Shown: positions 7,951 through 13,796 of the stretch, in pieces | Position numbering within the stretch: position 1 is the first letter of the stretch | Layout: the number at the start of each line of letters is the position of its first letter | NCBI GenBank assembly: GCA_002343425.1 | Contig: DDSO01000019.1 | Location: 4,082-19,525 of the forward strand | Direction of reading: 5' to 3' | Length of the DNA stretch: 15,444 nt | DNA from: Brevundimonas sp. UBA2388 | Lineage (GTDB): Bacteria > Pseudomonadota > Alphaproteobacteria > Caulobacterales > Caulobacteraceae | Position numbers and translations under genes: made by a program | The notes under the pieces: generated by a model | Database searches by the model: none | The model's input: the letters and a program-made list of their open reading frames with translations, nothing else | Told to the model about the DNA's origin: nothing

Positions 7951-8376
7951 TCAGCGGATGCTGATCGTTTGCGTCGTCTCGCCCGAGACAGCGAAATGCG
8001 CGGCGGACCACCGGGCGGGGCCCATGTTGCCGACGGCGTTGTTGGAGAAGGCATAGGGCTCGACCGGCATGCCGAACGGGTTGGTGTTCATCTCGCCGTC
8101 GCCGTTCACGTCGTGGAACGCCTTCACCGCATAGTCGCCGGCGGGCAGGTTTTCGAAGGTGGCGACCACGCGGCCCGAGGCGCTGACGGCGGTGGCGGCG
8201 ACCGGGGCGGCGGAGCGGGCATCGAAGGCGGCGGCCGTATCGTACAGGGCGACCATGACCATGCCGGTGCGGGCGCCGGTCTCGAAGGTCAGGACGACCT
8301 TGTTGTCAGCAGACTGGGCGAGGGCCGGGGCGGCGGTGAGCAGCAGGGCGGCGGCGACGGTGGCGATGCGGATCAT
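7951..8376 (-). CDS. DUF2141 family secreted protein
   Basis: A 141-residue protein with a Sec signal peptide (MIRIATVAAALLLTAAPALA, cut before QSAD). The mature part matches the DUF2141 pattern: an immunoglobulin-like beta fold ending in GDYAVKAFHDVNGDGEMNTN followed by PFGMPVEPYAFSNNA, with a DxNxDGE-type acidic loop at about 89-94 that could bind a cation. The family has no established biochemical function. The start at 8374-8376 is preceded by AAAGGGA. It is the first gene of a two-gene unit with the exported carotenoid oxygenase, which would place both products in the periplasm. The upstream region holds a 6-bp leader hairpin (8398-8414) and several TTCGCGAA palindromes. Family assignment is firm; any role as a partner of the oxygenase is inference from position. 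Confidence 0.9.
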   Translation of the reverse strand: MIRIATVAAALLLTAAPALAQSADNKVVLTFETGARTGMVMVALYDTAAAFDARSAAPVAATAVSASGRVVATFENLPAGDYAVKAFHDVNGDGEMNTNPFGMPVEPYAFSNNAVGNMGPARWSAAHFAVSGETTQTISIR

Positions 8377-8842
8377 TGCGGTAGTCCCTTTGTTTGAGGC
8401 CCGACGACCGGGCCGTTTCCATGGACTGACCGTGAGGGGCCGCCGGGCCCGCCGCCATCCGGATTGCGGGGTCAGGCGGCTGCCGTTCGCGAACGGGGCC
8501 GGGTGTTCATTCGCGAAACGCGAACGGACAGGTGTGCGGCGGACGGCTTCGCGGAGGCGAGGGTCGGGAAGGCGCCTTCCCTCCGAAAATTGCGAAAAGC
8601 TGTCTTCTCGCCCCTCGGGTCTTGCGGGGTGCGCGCCGGACCTGGGGCGGTCGGGCGGGGTCGGGATGGGATTGTCAAAGACCGGGCAGGCGTCGGCGCG
8701 GCCAGGCGGGCCGCGACGATCAGAGTCTAGCCGGGCGCCGGAGGGGGGATGGCAAATAAAGTCGGCGCCCGCCCCTGAGGGGGCGAGAAGGCACAGTCGG
8801 GGGTTCAGAGGGACGGGATGATACGGGGCGGAAAGGTCGCCT
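8377..8842. other. 466-bp intergenic region without a convincing gene
   Basis: This lies between the SRAP stop and the DUF2141 start, both on minus, so it holds the SRAP 3' end and the DUF2141 promoter. Open frames here have low-complexity Arg/Pro/Gly-rich translations and no RBS. Visible structure comprises a 6-bp hairpin at 8398-8414, TTCGCGAA palindromes at 8483-8527, a perfect 16-bp palindrome (GGGAAGGC/GCCTTCCC) at 8566-8581, and a 6-bp hairpin (CGCCCC/GGGGCG) at 8770-8785 that might end SRAP transcripts. No tRNA or clear promoter boxes were recognised. Confidence 0.6.
8483..8527. repeat. Tandem TTCGCGAA palindromes upstream of DUF2141 (possible operator array)
   Basis: A perfect 14-bp palindrome CCGTTCGCGAACGG sits at 8483-8496. 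A second TTCGCGAA sits at 8510-8517, centred 24 bp from the first. The half-unit CGCGAACGG of the first palindrome recurs exactly at 8519-8527. The cluster is 107-151 bp upstream of the DUF2141 start. The repetition of one 8-bp palindrome suggests a regulator site, but its binder is unknown. Confidence 0.35.
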
Positions 8843-9457
8843 TCAGCCGCGCGGCGCGGCCTCGGCCAGCAGGGTTCCGGCCGGCGGTGGCAGCAGCATC
8901 GCCTCCGCCGGACGGCGGTCGAACAGCCAGTCGGCCCAGAGTTCCGGCGGCAGGGGGATGACCCCGCGCGTATGATAGGGGGCGACGTCCGGCCCGGGCG
9001 CGGCGGTCAACAGGGCGAAGGCATCGGGCTCGCCGTCGCGGCCGGCGCGCCAGACGGCGGCCAGGGCCAGAAAACCGCCGTCGGCGCCGCGCAGCCGCCA
9101 GCGGGTCTTGGGATATTTGTCGCCGGTGAATTCATAGAAGCCGGAGGCGGGGACCAGGGCCCGGCCGCCGGTTTCGCCATTGCCGAAGCTGCGGCCCTCG
9201 GAGCGGAAATTGATCACCGGCGGCGGCTTGCTGCCGCCCGGCCGCACGGGCCCGCGAAAGCCGAACCGCATGGGTGCCAGTTCGGCGGCGGCGGCGGTGT
9301 CGGTGGCGCGGACCGCCCGGGCGATATCGGTGGGCCGCACCTCATCGACCGGCTCGATGTTCGGCAGACCGCCGGGGAAGGCCAGCGGCGCCCCGTGCCG
9401 GTCAAAGGCCTCGACCAGCTGGGTGACGGAGAATTTGGCTTCATAGGAGGCGCACAT
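8843..9457 (-). CDS. SRAP domain protein (YedK/HMCES-type abasic-site shield), divergent
   Basis: A 204-residue protein covering the whole SRAP (SOS response-associated peptidase) domain, which protects abasic sites in single-stranded DNA by forming a DNA-protein crosslink through its N-terminal cysteine. Key residues are present: Cys2 (MCASYE) directly after the start Met, the INFRSE block at 82-87, Glu109 in LVPASGFYEF, and His162 in YHTRGVIPL. Several normally well-kept positions differ: INFRSE instead of INARSE, PASGFYEF instead of PADGFYEW, and HTRGVIPL instead of HxRMPVIL, so this is a divergent subfamily. The ATG at 9455-9457 lies 4 nt after the stop of the upstream membrane-protein gene, implying co-translation. 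Further upstream is a GIY-YIG nuclease-like gene. No LexA-type site was recognised. Confidence 0.9.
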   Translation of the reverse strand: MCASYEAKFSVTQLVEAFDRHGAPLAFPGGLPNIEPVDEVRPTDIARAVRATDTAAAAELAPMRFGFRGPVRPGGSKPPPVINFRSEGRSFGNGETGGRALVPASGFYEFTGDKYPKTRWRLRGADGGFLALAAVWRAGRDGEPDAFALLTAAPGPDVAPYHTRGVIPLPPELWADWLFDRRPAEAMLLPPPAGTLLAEAAPRG

Positions 9458-9461
9458 GGGC

Positions 9462-9914
9462 TCAGGCCCGGCGCGCCAGAAGGGCGTGGAAGCCGAGCGC
9501 GACCAGGGCGCCGAACAGGCCGACGGACAGGGCCATAAGCGTCTCGGCGTAGGAGGGGGCGGCGACCTCGAACGAGACGCCTCCGAGGTTGCGGATCGCC
9601 GTCTGGATATTCATCCAGCCGTAGAGGGCGGCCAGGACGCCGAGCCCGGCCGAGGCGGCGGCGATCAGCAGCAGCAGAATCCGGAAGGTCGCCGCCGCGC
9701 TGCGGACGAACAGGCCGATCACGCCGAGCAAGAAGGCGCCAAACGTCAGGGTCTGGGCCAGCATCATCGACAGCTTGGCTACGGGGTCGGCGTCCATGAA
9801 CATCTGCGCCGCCGAATAGCCCGGCGCATACCGGCCGATGATCCACTGCCAGCTTCCGGCGGCCGCGGCGAAGGCGACGGCGGCGAGAATGAGGAGGACG
9901 GGGGCGAGCTTCAT
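9462..9914 (-). CDS. Small four-helix membrane protein, unknown function
   Basis: A 150-residue protein starting MKLAPVLLILAAVAFAAAAG, with four hydrophobic segments: about 4-20, 50-72, 76-98 and 124-145. The second precedes FVRSAAATFRILLLLIAA, and a short extracytoplasmic stretch with GGVSFEVAAPSYAETL precedes the last. I do not recognise a family or any catalytic motif. The ATG at 9912-9914 is preferred; an in-frame TTG at 9950 would add a proline-rich 12-residue leader that looks unlike a membrane-protein start. It lies between the GIY-YIG-type gene (52 bp upstream) and the SRAP gene (4 bp downstream), all on minus, so it is probably in one transcript with them. A function in DNA repair cannot be claimed from position alone. 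Confidence 0.78.
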   Translation of the reverse strand: MKLAPVLLILAAVAFAAAAGSWQWIIGRYAPGYSAAQMFMDADPVAKLSMMLAQTLTFGAFLLGVIGLFVRSAAATFRILLLLIAAASAGLGVLAALYGWMNIQTAIRNLGGVSFEVAAPSYAETLMALSVGLFGALVALGFHALLARRA

Positions 9915-9966
9915 GCGGCGGAGGGTGTGGGGTGGAGGGGTCGGGGTCAAGCGGGGGCCGCAAAGG

Positions 9967-10308
9967 TCAGTCCGGCTCTTCGGGCGGGGTCCAGTTGGGG
10001 TCGTTGACGGGGAACCAGTCGGCGGCGAGGTCTTGCCAGTCGGGGTTCTCGCGCTCGATCAGCGCCAGCTTCCAGTCGCGGAGCCATTTCTTGATCCGCT
10101 TCTCGCGCCGGATCGCATCGACCACCCAGGCATGGCGCTCGAACCAGAGCAGGCGGGTGCAGTCGTAGTCGTCGGTGAAGCCGGCGAAGGCGTGCGCCTT
10201 GTGCTTCCAGACCCGCGCGAACAGGTTGGAGGTCATACCCGTATAGATCGTCCCGTTCTGCCCGCTGCCCATCATATAGGTGGCGATGAAGGTACGGTGC
10301 GTGCGCAT
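9967..10308 (-). CDS. GIY-YIG nuclease superfamily protein (URI/UPF0213-like)
   Basis: A 113-residue single-domain protein of the small GIY-YIG group. The core reads FIATYMMGSGQNGTIYTGMT, corresponding to the GIY and YIG strands, followed by NLFARVWKHK with the conserved Arg32. Later come AIRREKRIKKW with the expected metal-binding Glu69 and ENPDW with Asn88. The first motif is less canonical than usual (TYM rather than VYI), but spacing and downstream residues fit. Proteins of this size are widespread in alphaproteobacteria; most have no proven substrate, and some relatives act on DNA ends or branched DNA. The ATG at 10306-10308 is preferred; a GTG at 10312-10314 would add two residues. The nested inverted repeat begins 26 bp upstream. 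It is first in a minus-strand run with a membrane protein and SRAP. Confidence 0.9.
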   Translation of the reverse strand: MRTHRTFIATYMMGSGQNGTIYTGMTSNLFARVWKHKAHAFAGFTDDYDCTRLLWFERHAWVVDAIRREKRIKKWLRDWKLALIERENPDWQDLAADWFPVNDPNWTPPEEPD

Positions 10309-10333
10309 GCGCACAACCTATCCGTTTCTTTTC

Positions 10334-10501
10334 CTTTCGTCATCCTCCGGCGACCCTCGCGCAAGCGGGGGGAGACCGGGGGACCCAGCGGCGCGCGTGA
10401 GCGCGAACCTGCCGCGAGCGCGGCTGGACAGTTCGCCTTCGGCGCCGCTGGGTCCCCCGGTCTGCGCCGCGAAGGCGCGGCTTGCCGGAGGATGACGAAA
10501 G
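10334..10501. repeat. 168-bp nested inverted repeat (REP/MITE-like intergenic element)
   Basis: The outer arms are 18 bp and perfect: CTTTCGTCATCCTCCGGC at 10334-10351 and its complement at 10484-10501. The inner arms are 22 bp and perfect at 10373-10394 and 10442-10463 (core CCGGGGGACCCAGCGG). Between outer and inner arms each side has its own small hairpin: 10353-10370 with a GCAA loop, and 10464-10478 with a GCGAA loop. Further in, GCGAAC/GTTCGC (10403-10408/10431-10436) and an apical CCGCG/CGCGG (10412-10423) pair. The whole thing can fold as a branched cruciform or cloverleaf. No transposase is inside. GTCATCCTCCGG and GGGGGACCCAG are the type of words seen in dispersed intergenic repeats of Caulobacterales; that last point is from general familiarity, not a search. 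Confidence 0.85.
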
Positions 10502-10808
10502 TGACGGGAGCAACAGTGTAATCTCGCCCCCCATCTTCCCGCCCCTTTGAACCCCGAAACCACCCTTTCGACCCCTCAGGGCCGACCGGATACGCGCCGT
10601 TTCCTCCCCCACGACCGAATCCGACGCACCCGCGTGCATCAATGCTTCCACGCCCACGGGCGCGGTCATTGACACGCTGAATTCTCCCGACAGGACCGCA
10701 CCCAGGCCTGCCGACCCCGCGCAAGGCCCCCCCCCTGCCGACGCCGCGAAATGCGACGCAATTTTTCGGCTGAAACAGTGTCTTTCCGCCCCTCGCGGGC
10801 GTCCGGCG
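10502..10808. other. 307-bp region downstream of fni without a convincing gene
   Basis: This lies between the nested repeat and the fni stop codon. It contains a run of nine C at 10727-10735 and a 9-bp direct repeat CCTGCCGAC at 10707-10715 and 10734-10742. A minus-strand open frame starts at a GTG (10673-10675) with CGGGAGA 8 nt upstream. That frame gives VSMTAPVGVEALMHAGASDS for its first twenty residues, then runs through the nested repeat and stops at 10340. I recognise no family. It may be a remnant gene cut by the repeat or chance. No clear terminator for fni was found. Confidence 0.5.
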
Positions 10809-11831
10809 TCAGCCCTGCAGCGGCGCCTTGCGCAGGGCCGCCAGATTTGCGGAGCCGGTGCAGAAACAGACGGTGCGCATCTGGCGCAGCACGGTATGGA
10901 AATGCTCCACCACCGCCTCCGTCGAGACCGTCGCGGCGCCCAGAACCCCGGCCGCCTGACCAACCATATCCGCGCCCAGCCGGATCGCCTTGGCCGCCTC
11001 GACCCCGTCGTGGATGCCGCCGGAACCGATGATCAGACCCTTGGGACAGGCCGCACGGATTTCGGCGATAGCCGTCGCCGTGGGTATGCCCCAGTCGGCG
11101 AAGGCGGCGGCATGGGCCTTGTCGCCCTCGCCCTCGGCCCGCTCGCCCTCGACCGTAGCCCAGTTCGAGCCCCCCGCGCCGGCCACGTCGACCGCCGCCA
11201 CGCCCATGGCGAACAGCCGCTTTGCGGTAGCCGCCGAAATCCCGGCCCCCGTCTCCTTGACCACCACCGGCGCGTCAATCGCCTTCACCAGCGCCTCCAG
11301 CGCCGCGCCGACGCCCCACCAGTCGCGGTCGCCCTCGGGCTGGCAGGCCTCCTGCAACGGGTTCAGGTGCACGATCAGTGCGTCGGCGGCGATCATGTCC
11401 AGCACGCGCCGGGCCTCGTCGACGCCGAAGCCGCGCGTCAGCTGGGCCGCGCCGATATTGGCCAGGATCGGCGTGTCGGGAGCCCGAAGCCGCAGGGCCA
11501 TATCCAGCCCCGGCGTCGCGCCCTCTGCGTCCAGCGCCGCCCGCTGCGATCCGACGGCCAGGGCGATGCCCAGATGCTGCGCCGCCTCGGCCAGCCGGGC
11601 GTTGATCGCCTCGGCCCGCGCCGGCCCGCCCGTCATCGAACTGATCAACAGGGGCGCTTTCAGGCGTCGGCCTAGGAAATCTGTCCCGAGGTCGATCTTG
11701 CCGTGATCCAGATCCGGCAGCGCCTCGTGCACGAAGCGAACCTCGCCGAAGCCGTTGTCCAGCCCATGGACCGCCATCCCCGCAAGGATGACATCGAGAT
11801 GCTGATCCTTGCGGTTCACGATATCGGACAC
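10809..11831 (-). CDS. fni: Type 2 isopentenyl-diphosphate delta-isomerase (FMN-dependent)
   Basis: A 340-residue cytoplasmic enzyme that interconverts IPP and DMAPP, the precursors of carotenoids, quinones and undecaprenyl lipids. It uses reduced FMN and Mg2+. Family blocks are all present: NRKDQH (6-11), SSMTGG (64-69) for FMN, ALAVGSQRAAL (90-100), NIGAAQL (125-131), HLNPLQEACQPEGDRD (155-170) with Gln160 and Glu161 as the acid/base and metal residues, VKETGAGIS (191-199), GGSNWATVEGER (220-231), and the phosphate-binding IIGSGGIHDG (267-276) and GQAAGVLGAA (291-300). The start is a GTG at 11829-11831 preceded only by a weak GAGTG; a second GTG lies four codons in. It sits 40 bp after the five-PPC-domain gene on the same strand and may be read from its promoter. 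Length is normal and no key residue is missing. Confidence 0.96.
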   Translation of the reverse strand: MSDIVNRKDQHLDVILAGMAVHGLDNGFGEVRFVHEALPDLDHGKIDLGTDFLGRRLKAPLLISSMTGGPARAEAINARLAEAAQHLGIALAVGSQRAALDAEGATPGLDMALRLRAPDTPILANIGAAQLTRGFGVDEARRVLDMIAADALIVHLNPLQEACQPEGDRDWWGVGAALEALVKAIDAPVVVKETGAGISAATAKRLFAMGVAAVDVAGAGGSNWATVEGERAEGEGDKAHAAAFADWGIPTATAIAEIRAACPKGLIIGSGGIHDGVEAAKAIRLGADMVGQAAGVLGAATVSTEAVVEHFHTVLRQMRTVCFCTGSANLAALRKAPLQG

Positions 11832-11871
11832 GCCGTCACTCTACGCGTCCGGCATGCCCGGGGCGATACCC

Positions 11872-13698
11872 CTAGGGCTGCTTCTCGACGTTCAGCGCAT
11901 AGGCTCCGGTCTGCCCCTGCTGGAAGGTGCCGGCCCGGACCTCGTAGATTCCGTCCGCGGGCGCGGTCCATTCCAGCTTGGCATGGGTGTCCGACAGACT
12001 GTCATCGTCCGAACCCAGCACCTCGAAGCCGCCGCCGTCCTGCTCGCGTCCGACCACCAGGAAGCTGTCGACCTCGTTGGAGACCATGGTGATCAGCAGC
12101 TTCTCGTCTTCCTTCAGGGTCACGCGATAGGCGTCATAGAAGCTGTTGTCCTGGGCGGTCGCGTCGGTTTCGGTCAGGATGCCTCTCGCCGTGGCGCCGA
12201 CCAGAACGCTGCCTGGCTGAGGCTGCGGCCCGCGGTCGATCAGCTCAAGGGCGTAAAGACCCTTTCCTTCCGATCCCAGCGGCGAGACCCGGAGCACATA
12301 GTCGCCGTCTTCCGGCAGGGTGTAGTTGAGCCGGGAATCGGTGCCCTCGCCCAGACCGTCGTCGTCAGAGGCCAGGGGCTCGAACTCCGCCCCGGCGCGC
12401 CCGATCTGCAGATAGGTGTCGAAGTCGCCGGACCGCATGATCGCCTGGACCCGCTGGCCCGCCGCGCCGCTGAAGGAGAAGGCGTCATAGCCGCGATCGT
12501 CGCCGTCGACCGGATCGGTCTCGCTGATCTCTCCCTGGATCGGCGAGCCGAAGGCCAGCGTCTCCGGAGCCTTCTCCGGCTCGACCTCGGAAACCGACAG
12601 CGAATAGCCGCCCGTCGATTCCGTGAAGGCGCGGGCCTCGATGAAATAGACGCCGGTCCGCGGCAGGGTGAAGGTGAGCCTCGAATTAGTGCCCTCGGCC
12701 CCGCCGTCGTCGTCCTCGGCCAGGCTGACGCGGCTGGCGTCGAACAGCTCGATGTAGGTGTCGAATGCGTCCGAGCTCATTTCGATGCGGATGCGCTGGC
12801 CCTCCCGTCCGGAGAAGCGATAGGCGTCGGCGGTGGCGCCTCCAACGCCCTTGCCGTCTCCCTCGGACAGCGCCCCTTCGACCGAGCCGCCGATCTCGAT
12901 CTCCTGGGCGGCGGCAAGTTCCGGCCCGCGCGCCAGGGCCAGGGTGTAGGCGCCTTCGTCGCCCGCGCCGAGCGGCGTCGCCCGGATGATGTAGTCGCCG
13001 CTCTCCTCCGCCATGAAGATCAGCCGCGAGTTGAGGCCCGTCTCCAGCGTGTCGTCGTTCATGGCCAGTTCGTTGAACTCGCCCGCCCGCATCTGGCCGA
13101 CCCGGACCACGGGATCGAAATCGTCGGCGGTCAGGTCGATGACGAACCGGTCGCCCGCGCGGGCCCGGAAGGTGTAGGCGTCATAGGCTCGGCCGCCTTC
13201 GCTCTCCGGATCGCCCGCCGTCAGCGCGCCCTGGATCGACTGTCCGACGCGGATGCCCGACGGCCGCGGTGGGCGACCCGCCGGCGGACGCTGGGTCAGG
13301 CCGAGGGAATAGGCCCCGCCCCGGATGCCCGAGAGGGTGCGGGCCCGGAGCACATAGGTTCCCGCCCGGTCCGCCGTGAAGCGCAGCCGCGAATGGGTGC
13401 CTTCGCCGAGACCGTCGTCGTCCTGCGCCAGGGCCTCGCTGTCGCCCTGGTGAAAGACTTCGAGATAGGCGTCGAAGTCGTCAGCGCGCATGATAGCTTC
13501 CAGCCGCTGGCCGGCGCGGGCGCGGATCAGATAGTCGTCGTAGCGGTAGGCGTCGTCGGCCGCCGTGCCGTCGCCCTCCGTGATCTGGCCCTCAATGGTC
13601 CGGCCAGGCGAAAGGGTCTCCGCGCGCTGGGCAAGCGCCGGCGCCGAGATCGACAACGCCAGCAGGCTGACGGCGGCGAGAATGGTCTTACGGCGCAT
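11872..13698 (-). CDS. Secreted protein with five tandem PPC domains
   Basis: A 608-residue exported protein. The signal peptide is MRRKTILAAVSLLALSISAPALA, cut before QRAE. The rest is five repeats of about 105-110 residues with the PPC (bacterial pre-peptidase C-terminal) pattern, roughly 25-135, 147-256, 266-370, 380-486 and 496-605. Each repeat has an opening I-G-hydrophobic-L-x-E/D, a DAYxF strand, a D-x-F/V-D strand, then the acidic signature DDDGLGEGTxSRL or a variant (92-104, 214-226, 328-341, 445-456, 563-574) and a closing GxYxLRA...GAYxL. The Asp-rich loops may bind calcium. No protease or other catalytic domain is present, unlike typical PPC carriers. The start at 13696-13698 has AAGGGG 6 nt upstream; an in-frame ATG at 13728 lacks this and would extend the signal peptide. 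It is divergent from folD and lies 40 bp before fni. Likely a periplasmic or cell-surface binding protein. Confidence 0.9.
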   Translation of the reverse strand: MRRKTILAAVSLLALSISAPALAQRAETLSPGRTIEGQITEGDGTAADDAYRYDDYLIRARAGQRLEAIMRADDFDAYLEVFHQGDSEALAQDDDGLGEGTHSRLRFTADRAGTYVLRARTLSGIRGGAYSLGLTQRPPAGRPPRPSGIRVGQSIQGALTAGDPESEGGRAYDAYTFRARAGDRFVIDLTADDFDPVVRVGQMRAGEFNELAMNDDTLETGLNSRLIFMAEESGDYIIRATPLGAGDEGAYTLALARGPELAAAQEIEIGGSVEGALSEGDGKGVGGATADAYRFSGREGQRIRIEMSSDAFDTYIELFDASRVSLAEDDDGGAEGTNSRLTFTLPRTGVYFIEARAFTESTGGYSLSVSEVEPEKAPETLAFGSPIQGEISETDPVDGDDRGYDAFSFSGAAGQRVQAIMRSGDFDTYLQIGRAGAEFEPLASDDDGLGEGTDSRLNYTLPEDGDYVLRVSPLGSEGKGLYALELIDRGPQPQPGSVLVGATARGILTETDATAQDNSFYDAYRVTLKEDEKLLITMVSNEVDSFLVVGREQDGGGFEVLGSDDDSLSDTHAKLEWTAPADGIYEVRAGTFQQGQTGAYALNVEKQP

Positions 13699-13704
13699 GG
13701 ATAT

Positions 13705-13710
13705 CCCCTT
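13705..13710 (-). promoter_or_regulatory. Ribosome binding site that fixes the PPC-protein start
   Basis: AAGGGG on the minus strand, 6 nt before the ATG at 13696-13698. It favours this start over the upstream in-frame ATG at 13726-13728 and gives a normal-length signal peptide. Confidence 0.75.
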
Positions 13711-13723
13711 GAATGCGACTCCG

Positions 13724-13729
13724 ATCATA
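13724..13729 (-). promoter_or_regulatory. Possible -10 box of the PPC-protein gene
   Basis: TATGAT on the minus strand, 25 bp upstream of the start, in the 98-bp folD divergent intergenic region. Seventeen bases further upstream is TACAGA, a poor -35, so this rests on the -10 match only. Confidence 0.3.
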
Positions 13730-13796
13730 GACGCCGAACCGCGCCCTCTGTAAATCGCGGCGACCGCACGATTCCTGACGACCGGAGCCGAAATCC

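Noticed and set aside
7916..8011. Extended N-terminus for the carotenoid oxygenase from 8011
   Set aside because: It would overlap the DUF2141 coding sequence and bury the twin-arginine motif. A strong AGGAGA supports 7915.
8673..8678. TTGACA-like -35 box on the minus strand upstream of DUF2141
   Set aside because: No -10-like sequence exists at 16-18 bp spacing; the stretch there is GC-rich.
8159..8821. 220-codon plus-strand frame over the DUF2141 5' half and upstream region
   Set aside because: Arg/Ala/Gly-rich composition, no RBS, no recognisable domain, and half of it is antisense to DUF2141.
10280..10495. Small plus-strand and minus-strand frames across the nested inverted repeat
   Set aside because: They translate the repeat arms into Arg/Pro/Gly-rich peptides and overlap the GIY-YIG gene or its leader. 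No RBS or family.
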